A DNA stretch of 64,000 bases, from assembly GCF_036588685.1 (NCBI RefSeq), contig NC_086377.1, forward strand, positions 69,632,283 to 69,696,282. The letters run 5' to 3'. Origin of the DNA: Mytilus trossulus. Its lineage: Eukaryota; Mollusca; Bivalvia; Mytilida; Mytilidae. Under the pieces are notes generated by a model. It did no database searches. It had not been told where the DNA came from and saw only the letters and a list, made by a program, of their open reading frames with translations. How positions within the stretch are numbered: the first letter of the stretch is position 1; the number at the start of each line of letters is the position of its first letter. Position numbers and translations under genes: made by a program. This document shows positions 43,861 to 54,488 of this stretch, piece by piece.

Positions 43861-44250
43861 ATAATAGTTATAATTTAGTACGCCAGACGCGCGTTTCGTC
43901 TTCATAAGACTCATCAGTAACGCTCATATCAAAATATTTATAAAGCCAAACAAGTACTAAGTTAAAGAGCATTGAGGATCCAAAAGTCCAAAAAATTGTG
44001 CCAAATGCGGCTTATGTTATCTATGCCTGGGATAAGAAAATCCTTAGTTTTATTATAGCATAAAACTATCTAACATGTTCTTGTTGGACATCCACTGTTT
44101 AGTACTCTTGCTTTTCTGTTTACTATCATTGTTCGGAAATAAACAAAACATAGATAGAGATTAAAGACAGTAATTTTAGGAAGGTCTAGAAAATAAACTC
44201 ATCATAGATACCAGGACTAAATTTTGTATATACGCCAGTAGTTTGAGATT
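43861..44250 (+). repeat. R2 repeat and a second R2 5' fragment
   Basis: 43861-44065 is an R2 copy with 'acgccagacgcgcgtttcgt'. 44205-44250 repeats the R2 opening ('taccaggactaaatttt', 'atacgccag') and breaks off. Confidence 0.65.
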
Positions 44251-44256
44251 ACCCTA

Positions 44257-44301
44257 ACGTCCAACGGCTGTTTTGCTAGACAGGCTGGTGCCGTTGGACG
44301 T
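44257..44301. repeat. Perfect 12-bp stem hairpin
   Basis: ACGTCCAACGGC (44257-44268) pairs with GCCGTTGGACGT (44290-44301) across a 21-nt loop. It lies directly behind the truncated R2 fragment. Role unknown. Confidence 0.7.
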
Positions 44302-45344
44302 AAGAGCTCGTCCTATATCAAAAAGTAGATAATTGCCCCCCAAAAAAGATGCGCTGCATCGTCGCTTCTGGTGCCGACGGACGGCCTTGGAATTCTATAA
44401 GCCGGGCATCAATCTCTTCAGTTTTTGGCAGTTAATCTGCTTTATGCGAGCACCCTATATTTGTGTTCTACCAAAAAAATGCTGAAACACGGCTATCGTT
44501 ATTTTCTAGCTTAATAGTATGTTATTTTTTGTTGTTCAAAAAATATTTTAAGACAATTATCAGGGAAACCAATATCAACTAAGTTATCAACTTCATTTTG
44601 ACTTAACTTCAAAAATTAAGGTAACAACTTTTGCACTCAGCGGAATTGCAAACTTGTCCCAGAGTCAGTTTAAGTACTGCGTTAAATTGTGTTGTTCATA
44701 AATCTTTAACGACTGAGATAACTAACTAATTGCTAAAAAATTGACAATTATTTTTTTTAATATTTCCCATAATTGTAAAATTCTTCCAAAAATTCCCCTT
44801 CTTCCTGTTAAACAATGGCTGAACAAAAAAAACAGCAAGAAAATACCAAGAATTAGAGGGACAAACTTCACAAGCATGAAAGTAAATTTTAATAAAAGGC
44901 TGCGCTTAGCCCTGATACGCCCGTTGCTCTTTTAATGAATTTATATGATCAACTAGAAATTGTGTGAGCCCTGTCAAATACCCCCCCCCCCCCCCCCAAA
45001 AAAAAAAATAATAAATAAAAATGCACAAAAAAATTGGCAATATTAAGGCTACCTCAAATTTAACTAAGTTTGTTGTCTTAACTTTTCATCCATACATTCT
45101 ATCTTGTTCACAACACACTTTCTGAGTACCAAGTACCTTTTATATTTATAAAATGGAAAGGGAGCTTATGTGAGTTATTGTCTGAAGTGTGGACGACGGA
45201 CGGACAACGGTATACCATAATACGTCCCGTCTGAAAGACGACGGGCTTATAAAAATGGGAAAAAAGACTACAATAATAATGAGAAGCAAGAAGATAACAG
45301 GGAAAGTGAAGATGGTGAAAGTGTATATTAGTATATTATTATGG
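44302..45344. other. Intergenic with a C-run/A-run
   Basis: A run of about 19 C followed by about 11 A sits at 44981-45009. A short hairpin-like CCCGTC...GACGGG is near 45226-45247. No coding supported. Confidence 0.4.
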
Positions 45345-45835
45345 ATAGAGATAAACTGTAAACAACAAAAATGTTCAGCTAAGTAAGATTTACCAATAAG
45401 TCATCAGGACCAAAATGGTCAGCTGACCCCTTTATTGCCCTTTAAAGTCAATTTTTAACCATTTTTATTAAATCTTGGTTAACTTTTTGAAAATCTTCTC
45501 CTCTGAAACTACTGGGCCAAATTTTACCAAACATAGCCAGAATCATTATTAGGCTAATTATGGTCAATTGGCCCCCTAAGAAGTTATTGTCTTTTATAAT
45601 CAATTTTTAACAATTTTCATAAAATTTGTAAATTTTTACTAACATTTTCCACTGAAACTAAATGGACAAGTTCATTATAGATAGAGATAACTTTAAGCAG
45701 CAAGAATGTTCAGTATAGTAAGATGTACAAACACATCACAATCACCTAAACACAATTTTGTCATGAACTGTCTGCTTCCTTTGTTTAATTCACATATATA
45801 CCAAGGTGAGCGACACAGGCTCTTTAGAGCTCTAG
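45345..45835 (-). repeat. R1 repeat, reverse copy
   Basis: Complement of the R1 body, ending at 45835 with the 5'-end hairpin (GCTCTTTAGAGC) and 'ggtgagcgacacagg'. Inverted relative to 43012-43440. Confidence 0.7.
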
Positions 45836-45857
45836 TTTTAGTGTAAATTCACATTGC

Positions 45858-45970
45858 GATAAGACGTGTCACGGTACTTGTCTATCCCAAATTCACGTAT
45901 TTGGTTTTGATGTTATATTTGTTATTCTCGTGGGATTTTGATTTTCCGCGTTTCATACAAAAATGTACTT
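45858..45970 (+). repeat. R6 repeat fragment
   Basis: 'ataagacgtgtcacggtact' and 'ttctcgtgggattttg' are shared with 48335-48430 and 50340-50400. Confidence 0.6.
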
Positions 45971-46054
45971 CGGTCAACGCTTTTACACCCCAATAAATTT
46001 TCAAAAAGAAGCATTCAATACTTAAATAAACTGATATCGATACCATAAACGCAT

Positions 46055-46440
46055 GGCAGTGGCGGATCCAGAAAAAAATTTGGGGGTGGTCCCAAATGAA
46101 TATTGAATGGTATGAAAAAGGTTAAAAAATACCTTATACATTATGGAAGATCATGAATTTGGACAACACCATGCGATGCACATATTCTTAAGTAAAGGAA
46201 TTTAAAGACATGTTAAACTGATTTTTATTTAAGACTCTATACATACATGATGCATCCGTATTATTCTCAATTTTCATAAATTTATATAAACCAAAGGCAT
46301 TCTCAAATGTTGAAAATGGTGGATTTATGGTGCTAACCCTCTCACTTTAATGACAGTCTTGACAAATTCCGGTATATTTCCATTGATGCGTTAAATAAAC
46401 AGACACCATAAATAAAATAGTCAAAACATGGGTACATCAG
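46055..46440 (+). repeat. GGCGGAT MITE left end and R4 tail fragment
   Basis: 46055-46080 reads 'cagtggcggatccag', as at 36918, but without a matching right end. 46280-46440 carries R4-tail words ('cattctcaaatg', 'acagtcttgaca', 'catgggtacatcagca'). Confidence 0.45.
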
Positions 46441-46816
46441 CAATCTTCGTATAACAATTTTAAAAGGAACAATTTAACAGAACACAAAAACATCTACTAT
46501 TTACAAACACATTGATTGATTTGAGTGTCTGACGTCAGAGTATTTTTATACGTCACAGAAATTTGTCGTTCAATGTGCATACAAACAATTTAAAAAATTT
46601 ACATAGGCAATGTTAGCATACAGGGTTAAAAAACCAAAGTATGAAAGAATAAATTCCTGATATAGATCGAGATTTAAACCAGTTTAAAACTTATATGAAG
46701 AATTTATAAGAATCCATAAATAGTTGACTCCACTACGCGATTGAATGATTTTGACGTTTGTGGTTCAACGTATATAGTAATTCATAATGATATATAATAG
46801 AACAATACATATTTAA

Positions 46817-46940
46817 AGAGGGACGAAAGATACCAAAGGGACAGCCAAACTCATCAATCTAAAACAAACAGACAAACAATAGTACATATGACACAACATA
46901 GAAAACCAAAGAATAGATAACACGAACCCCACCAAAAACA
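46817..46940 (+). repeat. R5 repeat, truncated
   Basis: Starts 'agagggacgaaagatacc' like the other two copies and stops after 'accccaccaaaaac'. Confidence 0.65.
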
Positions 46941-48139
46941 TTTGGGAACAGTTTGGACACAATCTGCAATATTGATACTGTCTGAATTTTGTAATCAAAG
47001 TTTTGAAATATTATAGACTTCTGTCAAAATAAAACAGTGATGAACATCTTGCATCAATCAAAATTTGGACATATCTCTTTCACGTTCGGTGTGAACATAT
47101 GTGTTCCTCCGCCAGCAAAAGGTTTGAAGTGAAATTTCTGTTAATATGCGACCACAAGATCAAATCTTCAAATATGAAATGTGAACTAATTAACAATCAA
47201 CTGTTTTACACTGAATCCATCATATAAACCAAGCTGCTGTTGGAATATAATTATCACTTGATTTACACATGTATCTTAAAATATTAATAACTAGGTTTTT
47301 TTTAAACATTATAATTTAAAAGTTATAACATACCTGAATTCTTTTATTCTTCTTTTGAATTTGATCCTAAAACAAAGAAAACGTTTAGTTCATACACAGT
47401 ATTTGTCCTTAAGTAAACAAATGGCTGTTTCGTAAAATTAGCAAATCTCAAGATTTTAAGATTAACCGATACATTTATCAATTGTCTTCTGCTTTACCCA
47501 ATAATCACCATTTTCTCGATTGTTCAATAAATTCGAATATTTGTGGCATTAATCTGAGGTATTTCAATTTGCCTAAAATAGCCGAGTCAAGTGCTTAGGG
47601 AGCTACCATTTGATTTTTACGGAGAAAAAAGGGGGGGGGGGTAAGATGAAATTTGAAAAAATAGGCAGGACAGACGTTTTGGTTAAAAAAAAAAGCAGGA
47701 TGAGACACTTGCAAAAAAAAAAGTCAGTACGACAATTTAGGTTAAAAAATAGTCTGGATAAACTAAAACAAAAGGCAGGACCGAACAGAGTGAAAAATAA
47801 AAAGGCAGGACAGAGATTACAGTTAAAAGAATAAAATGCAGGACAAAAATTTTCTATCTACTTTTTCAGGTGGTCCCCCATATGAGTGGTTTTTTTTCTC
47901 CACACTTAGGACATATGTTCATTATGTAACCATGGGAATCTCATACCCTGTAAAATAAGTGGCGGTTCAAGTTTTGAATATCTTTTCCACATGCATGACA
48001 TTGACTCGTAAGGCGCGTTTTTGACGTATTGAATTTTAAACCTGATTCTTTTTGTTATCTATTAATCATGTGTTTCTTTGTCTTATACGTTCCTAATTAT
48101 TTGTATTGTAGTCCTGTAATATTATGTTGTCATTTCAAT
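46941..48139. other. Intergenic with a degenerate 'aaaaggcagga' array
   Basis: At 47627-47850 a run of G is followed by irregular repeats of 'aaaaaggcaggacagag'. The lysine-rich open frame across it is a product of this array. The rest is AT-rich without features. Confidence 0.4.
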
Positions 48140-48585
48140 GTTATATTTAACTTGGCCATTAAAGTGCGAGGTTTGACATGCCACAAAACCAGGTTCAACC
48201 CAATTTTATTCCCCTGTAAAAATGTCCTGTACCAAGTCAGGAAGATGGCCGTTGTTATTTTATTGTTCGTTTCTGTGTGTGTTGCATTTTAATGCTGTGT
48301 CGTTTGTTTTCTCTTATTTTTGAAATATTTAGATAGGACGTGGCACGGTACTTGTTTTTCCCAAATTCATGTATTTGGTTTAGATGTTATATGTGTTATT
48401 CTCGTGGGATTTTGTCTGATGCTTGGTCAATTTCTGTGCGTGTTGCATTTCGGTGTTGTGTCATTGTTCTTTTATATTTAAAGCGTTTCCCTCGATTTCA
48501 GTTTGTTACCCCGATTTTGTTTTTTGTCCATGGATTTATGAGTTTTGAACAGCGGTTTACTACTGTTGCCTTTAAAAAGTAGATA
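48140..48585 (+). repeat. R6 dispersed repeat
   Basis: Contains 'acggtacttg', 'tgttattctcgtgggatt' and 'tttgtccatggatttatg'. A close second copy is at 50269-50575. The open frames in both copies are repeat-encoded. Confidence 0.7.
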
Positions 48586-48600
48586 GTAAACAACCAGAAA

Positions 48601-48834
48601 TTGACAAATCTTCGTCCGGTGAAAAATTTGGTGAATGTCAAAAAATCTAAATACTCTTTCAAGTATATAAATATTCTTGAAATTCCACAGGTAAAGTCAA
48701 CCCGTTACGGTAAAAAATCGTTCAAATTTGCTGCTGCTACTTTATGGAACAGCCTTCCAAACCATTTCAGGACTGAAAACAGTTTTTCACATTTTAAAAG
48801 TCTTGTTCAGTCCTGGAACGTTTTGGATTGATTG
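48601..48834 (+). pseudogene. LINE ORF2 C-terminal fragment
   Basis: 78 codons: TNLRPVKNLVNVKKSKYSFK, then TRYGKKSFKFAAATLWNSLP and NHFR...FSHFKSLVQSWNVLD, stop. The YGKKSF..AAxxLWNSLP...FK pattern is the usual end of the reverse transcriptase ORF in CR1/Jockey-like LINEs. No RT core is upstream, so this is a 5'-truncated remnant. Its stop codon runs straight into the (AATC)n tail of an R3 SINE lying in the opposite direction. Confidence 0.7.
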
Positions 48835-50034
48835 ATGGTTGGTTGCTTAACGTCCAGTGGCAAATTCTTCATGCATATTCAGGACGAGAACAAGTTCACA
48901 CTAAATACAATAGGTAGGTTGATATGATAGAGGCCATCTGGGATGAAGGTCGGGGAAATTTCGACTGCCACTGGCAAATGAGGGTATCTTTGATGGGACA
49001 TAAATTTTGCCTTTCAACAGGCCACCTACCGACCCCTCCAAAGAGTTGTTGCAAGGGTTCTTAACGTGCAAAGAGCGTGGCACTCTCTTTAAACGAGGCA
49101 TCTGATTTAACGTCCCCATTCTGACCGGACGTGACTGCGAACTTGATACATCCCGCACAGTCAAACGGACGCCCCACTTCGGCAAGCGTTTTACTGCCGG
49201 TCGGGAGAAGACGAATCCGGGTCCGTCCGCCCTGATTCTGGTTTGGCCTAGTTTATATTCGCCCTAATACCTGTTTGCCCCGAGTCCGTTCGCCCTGATT
49301 CTATTTTTTAGTATAGGGTTGCGGTGTGTGTATATAATTGAAATCGTTAGTCAATCTACAATTTCGCCGATGTTTCATGTTAACTTGTCTAAAGCTAGCT
49401 GTTATACTAGGTTATAAGTTTCAGTAAATTTCAGGACTACAAGATATTGTGACTTCAAGTTATTGAGGATTTAGTTTATATATGTATGTAATTACGTTAC
49501 AAAGAAATATAAGTTTCTGTAAATATCAGCACTACATTGTGTTTTTAAATGTAAAACAACTTAAGACTAAATTATTTGTATGTAATTGAAGATGTTGAAG
49601 TTAACATTCACCGAATCTTTATTTATGATATATTTTAATTTCTGTGGTACTGCTATTAGTAAATAAGTTTCTTGGAATTTCAACACTTCATTGTATATCA
49701 AAGGTTTCAAATGACACCTAATCAAAATTCAATCAACAGTAACTAAAAGTAATTATACAATAAAGTGTAACAATGCAGCCAAGAATTTTATTTAATTAGT
49801 ATAAATTTGTCAAATATTCTGTATTTAACTTTTAATAGATATACATAAAATTTAATATATATATATCTCGTTTATTAATCTAACATATACATATCATAAA
49901 TGAATAGAGGGCGAACGGACTAGCAGGGCGAACAAACTCAGTGCGAACGAACCCAGGGCGAACATGTAATCAGGGCCCGATACCGGAGAAGACCAAGTGA
50001 CCATATTTCTATACCGCAGTCACCCTTGGGGATG
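48835..50034 (-). repeat. R3 SINE interrupted by a nested transposon
   Basis: The tail part is 48835-49212 and the head part 49985-50034. They are separated by the 772-bp element and share the 9-bp GGAGAAGAC at the break. Joined, the two parts match intact copies. Confidence 0.85.
49213..49984. mobile_element. Non-autonomous TIR transposon, 772 bp, 9-bp target duplication
   Basis: GGAGAAGAC stands on both sides (49204-49212, 49985-49993). The ends are short imperfect inverted repeats (GAATCCGGGTCCG versus the complement CGGTATCGGGCCCTG). GTTCGCCCT-type words are repeated several times just inside each end in opposite orientation. The interior is AT-rich and non-coding. A 9-bp duplication favours a Mutator-like family; an 8-bp one would favour hAT. 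Confidence 0.8.
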
Positions 50035-50268
50035 GAACGGTTTGGAATGTCGCTGTTCTGCTTGCAGATGAATTTTGAGCTGTTTATTATTTATGCTGCC
50101 TTTGGTTGCTCTGGTCAAGCATGTTTATACTTCATTCGAAAAATTGTTGCTTATTTAGGCCTAATTTTATTTCATGCTATGTATATATCTACTTACTCTG
50201 TATTACAGGTTGTATTATATGTCAAAATGCACTGTTTTAATGTTATTTAAATGTTTTTATGATATACA

Positions 50269-50575
50269 CTTCGTTCCTCTGTGTGTTGCATTTTAACGTT
50301 GAGTCGTTTGTGTTTCCTCTTATTTTTGAGATATTGAGATAAGACGTGGCACGGTACTTGTCTATCCCAAATTCATGTGTTTGGTTTTCATGTTATATTT
50401 GTTTTGTCTGATGCTTGGTCCGTTTCTGTGTGTGTGTTGCGTTTCGGTGTTGTGTCGTTGTTCTCCTCTTATATTTAATGCGTTTCGCTCGGTTTTGGTT
50501 TGTTACCCCGATTTTGTTTTTTGTCCATGGATTTATGAGTTTTGAACAGCGGTATACTACTGTTGCCTTTATTTA
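50269..50575 (+). repeat. R6 dispersed repeat, second copy
   Basis: Same order of blocks as 48280-48580 with small deletions. Confidence 0.7.
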
Positions 50576-50669
50576 TATACGATCAAAGGCTCATTAGAGT
50601 TTGTGTTACTTATTTGTACATATGCCGAATCAAAATAAAGTGTTATATTCTTATCTGTCCGTTTACCCA

Positions 50670-51075
50670 AATTAACTAGATCTTTTCATACTGTAAATGT
50701 ATAGCAAAATTTATTTTCCAATATAAAAATTATTGCCAAGTAATTCAGTCATCGATCTGCAATTACGAATACGTTAATGATTGAGTTCTACAAATTAGAA
50801 AAACTGTCAAAAAGCAACTTCACTTTCCCATGGGCCGGATGAGTAATCTTTATAAACATGATGGTGGTTTTATCGAAGTTTTAAGTTTACAATAGGTATT
50901 TTTTCTGCAACTTCTGCTACTTTAGGAATGTGTATCTCTAACGTATTGTTGATCGTGACCGTATTTGACGAAATAATTAAACACAGCAACTTACAGGATA
51001 TGAAATGGCAAATTTTGTGTTAACGTCACACAGATAATGGAAAATAATTTTGTCGTTTACTGTGTAGCAGGAGGG
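50670..51075 (+). repeat. R12 repeat, uninterrupted copy
   Basis: Diverged counterpart of 5560-5740 plus 6640-6840: 'gccggatgagtaatcttta', then 'aacgtcacacagataatgg'. It lacks the TTAA foldback element. Confidence 0.45.
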
Positions 51076-51233
51076 GTTAACGACAATTCAACAATGCCAT
51101 AATATAGTCCTCCTGGGACATGTTGTGGTAGTACTTCGCTTAGGTCCGATCAGCAGGATACAGTCTACCTATATAGGTATTGTTTTTAAATGTTTTACTA
51201 AAATAACTAAACAAGAACTTTCCCACTATAATG

Positions 51234-51239
51234 TTTATT
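51234..51239 (-). promoter_or_regulatory. Poly(A) signal in LTR copy 2
   Basis: AATAAA on minus, about 320 bp downstream of the TATA box. Confidence 0.45.
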
Positions 51240-51558
51240 ACACCAATAACATCAATTAAGTTCAACAAATTGCATATAAATTCAACAATAGTAAAATAAC
51301 AATAAATACAACAGATAACTGTTCTGACCAATAGCCTTTCTTAAAAAGGAGCTATTTATTCACAAATTCACTCTATGAATATAATTCCACCCAACTTATT
51401 CTTAAATTAATAGTAACCACCTATTTTTATGTTAACTGGAGTGTTTGTACACAAAAACGTTTTCGGCCCAAGTAGACTGATACAGTCTGGAGGGTTTGAG
51501 GGTGGCTTGATGCAAGCCGGCTCAATGCAGCAACTCCTAGATGTAGCTTACACTCCAG

Positions 51559-51566
51559 TATTTATA
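51559..51566 (-). promoter_or_regulatory. TATA box in LTR copy 2
   Basis: TATAAATA on minus, about 296 bp inside the LTR start, followed by a GC-richer block also present in copy 1. Confidence 0.5.
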
Positions 51567-51862
51567 CTTTTAAAAATAATGGAATCAAACACCGTGTAAA
51601 ACAACAAGTTTATTACGTAAGTGAGGAGATAAACACCGAGATCTTCGAATTAACTTTGAACCCGAAGACATTATTGGCTTAAGTTGACCACTAGATTTAA
51701 TGAAAAGTAATTGCCGTATGTCCATCTACTTCCGGTCAACGTGGCCCAGAAGTAGGAAGAAATTTAATTAAATATACTTGAAGACAAGAAGCAATAGTCT
51801 AAAAGGTTAATTTCCTTAATCAAATCATCCCTTTTATACTATAAAATTGCCTGGTCACTACA

Positions 51863-51874
51863 TTCCTCCCCGTT
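51863..51874 (-). other. Polypurine tract next to LTR copy 2
   Basis: AACGGGGAGGAA on minus, abutting TGTAG of the LTR. Confidence 0.6.
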
Positions 51875-52056
51875 AAAGATCAATATTACAGGTAAAATTG
51901 ATCCCACTAAAAGTTGATAAAAGGCTCTTAGTAGTTAAAACTTGCTAACATTTTAAGTTTAAATGTTAATAAATTATTAAACTATAAATCAGAACATTCA
52001 AAGGTTGTAAATGCATATATATAAACACAATAATTTAATGTTCATTCAAAAAAATA

Positions 52057-54488
52057 TTACCAAGAGAAGTCTCTATCCATAATTTCTGTCGCCTCCAAAC
52101 GCTCTGTTAAACGATGGACTAGTGAGGCCCTAGCTTCCTCTTCTCGCTTCCTACTTGCCTCGTGTTTTCCCCGATCTATTATATCGGCATTCTCCTCTGG
52201 AGTTCCCAACCTGGGCAGCATTGCTCCCCGAGTTTCAATGAAGTCCACATTAGGGGTCACAATAGTATTCAGAAATTTAGGAATATGATCTTCTCTCACA
52301 AAATGCTTAAATGAAATGTGTCGAGAGCACCTGGACTGGATCCCAAACATCTTGCGGCACTTTCCACATTTGTAAATTTGTCTGATTGGCTGGTGTAGAT
52401 ACTGTCAGTGAGTGTGCAGCTCTCTCAGGGTGTGGTACTTGTATAGAGTACTGCACCTCCTCACTGGACAGTATTGGCCCAACGGGTTAAATATGGGTAT
52501 CATTCATTTCATTCAAATTACAACATGCATGTATATATATACTATATTGTATAACATACCTGACTTGAGATTTGTTCTTTTGTAGATCAATTTTCCATCT
52601 TCCCTTGTTTTGACATGCAATAATGGAAGGACAAGTTCAGATGGTGCAGCCTTGTCCACACTGGTTTGCCAAATGTCGTCAATGATAGCTCGTTCTTTCT
52701 TCAAAGATGTTGATCTGAAGTTTGCAGTATCAGGACCTTGCATTCGAAATTCAGGCTCATCCACAGAGTCGTGAAAGTCAAATTCAGTGCCACCATATGT
52801 TTTATCCTGGAATCAAAGAATCAGCAATGCGCTCAAGGTGTGACTGGAAAAGAGACGACTTGATTCCAAAAATCTCTTTCGGAAAGATAGTGTTTTCCCG
52901 CTTTGAAAGTAGTTTTGATTGTTGGCTTATCACAGAGTTCTGTTTTGAGAAGGAGCAGATACAGTTGTCAGTTTGCTGGCAGTTAAATCTTAAAATGGTG
53001 TCAACAATCCAACCATCCCCAAGGGTGACTGGGGTATAGAAATATGGTCTTTTGGTCTTCTCCCGACCGGCAGTAAAACGCTTGCCGAAGTGGGGCGTCC
53101 GTTTGGCTGTGCGGGATGTATCAAGTTCGCAGTCACGTCCGGTCAGAAGGGGGACGTGAAATCCGATGCCTCGTGTAAAGAGAGTGCCACGCTCTTAGCA
53201 CGTTAAGAACCCTTGCAACAACTCTCTGAGGGGTCCGTAGGTGGCCTGTTGCAAGGCAAAATTTCTGTCCCTATTCAATATACCCTCTTTTCCTGGTGGC
53301 AGTCCAAATTTCTCCGACCATCATCCAAGGTGGCCTCTATTGTATCAACCTACCTACTGTATTTATTGTGAACTTGTTCTCGTCCTGAATATGCATGAAA
53401 TATTTGCCACTGGACGTTAAGCAACCAACAATCAATCAACAATCCAACCAGGTTTTCGATTTGTTGTACCTTCCGCGAGACGTCTTAGTGATCCAAAAGT
53501 TCGTTTTTCCTGCTCGGCAAGGATAGACTTCGTATTGATAATTCTATAAATCTCCGGCAGATGCACAAACAAGCTATGGAAATGACTGCCGTAAAATTTT
53601 CTTTGTGTCATCTTTACTGGAATTCCTATGATGGATTTAGACAATACAGCGAACAGGAAAGTTTGATTATACAACCTTAAAATTTGTCTGGGGGTTCTTC
53701 TTTCAACAGAGCTGTAAGCAATATTAATTATTTCTACTAGAGATTTAATAAGTTGTGAAATATCTGACGATATTTTTCCATCCAATTGTAAATTTTCTAT
53801 GAATTTTGAAAGTTTTATGACATAAAGACGCGCGTCCGATCCTTTAATTTGGTTTTGTCTCCGATGGTGTTGTTACAAAATTTTCCCAACTCCAGTTTTG
53901 TAGACTTTAGTTTAACATGATGTGGCAATTCTTGTATTATGTTAGGACTACATTTGAAATGTCATGTAGTGGCTCGCACGGGAGTACCTCATAACAGCTG
54001 ACGTTACTCTCTGTCAGGGATTTTTCTGGATAATGTAGGAGGAGGGCAGGTGGGCGAGATATTCCATGCAGCAAATCTGACATTTCTTCCTGAAGTCTTG
54101 CTTTTGTCTTAAGCCTAAAAGTATCAATACCTCTACATTCGAGTTCTTCAGTTAATTCGTATTTACTTAAATTTTGGAATGGGTTGATATTTCCTTTTTT
54201 TTATTTTGACCAGACTTTCCCCTTTCAAAAATACTGCCCTGCGGTCTTCCAAATCAGAGGGTGTTCGCTTAAAACAGCATTCCAAATTAATGCGATCTTT
54301 ACTATGAACACCGCACAAGCATGAATAATTTCCCCCTCTTTGCTGACCTGCCTCAAATTGTCGTGCTGGTCCATCTCCGCTGAAAAAATCTCAATTGAAA
54401 AGTATATGGTATTCCATCAAATATTACTCCGTTCCTCAGTTCCTCTAGATCTTATGTTCTGGTATATCTGTTCTGTGTCTTCGGAGCC
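52057..54488 (-). pseudogene. Accessory gene of LTR element copy 2 (C2H2 finger, GTPxEN motif), split by a SINE
   Basis: The exon opens after an acceptor ('tttttttttttgcag') at 54488. It reads VIFDGIPYTFQLRFF, a 1-nt slip, then GDGPARQFEAGQQRGGNYSC and LCGVHSKDRINLECCFKR, suggesting a Cys/His metal site. ELECRGIDTFRLKTKARLQE and RPPALLLHYPEKSL follow. Further on come RTPRQILRLYNQTFLFAVLS, KFYGSHFHSLFVHLPEIYRI and RLAEGTTNRKPGWIVD. An R3 SINE interrupts here (53016-53436), and reading resumes in frame with TILRFNCQQTDNC. After a 1-nt slip near 52808 it runs to a GTATGT donor at about 52551. The second exon follows in phase: an in-frame TGA, then YKCGKCRKMFGIQSRCSRHI (C2H2 finger), AMLPRLGTPEENADI and a Glu/Arg helix to TAA at about 52057. 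Domain order looks like an invertebrate repeat-borne family seen before, but no name or function can be given. Stops and shifts make this copy dead. Confidence 0.55.
53016..53436 (+). repeat. R3 SINE inserted in the accessory gene, 14-bp target duplication
   Basis: The full element from 'tccccaagggtgactgggg' to the (AATC)n tail. CAACAATCCAACCA occurs at 53002-53015 and 53437-53450. Removing the SINE and one copy of the duplication restores the reading frame of the host exon (WIVD to TILRF). Confidence 0.9.

Larger units (their letters stand above)
51121..51862 (-). mobile_element. LTR, copy 2 of the two-copy LTR element
   Basis: On minus from TGTAGTGACC to ...CCACAACA, 742 bp, preceded by the purine tract AACGGGGAGGAA (51863-51874). 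TATAAATA lies at 51559-51566 and AATAAA at 51234-51239, the same order and nearly the same spacing as copy 1. The downstream blocks are only partly alignable, so the two copies are old or belong to sister families. Confidence 0.65.

Noticed and set aside
47610..47834. Lysine-rich ORF
   Set aside because: It is the translation of a degenerate 'aaaaaggcagga' array.
48340..48582. Small hydrophobic ORF
   Set aside because: It is repeated at 50415-50597 within the R6 copy; repeat-encoded, no signal of a gene.
51121..51862. Solo LTR
   Set aside because: A purine tract directly adjoins it on the internal side, and copy 1 shows the same neighbour sequence, so internal element sequence is present.
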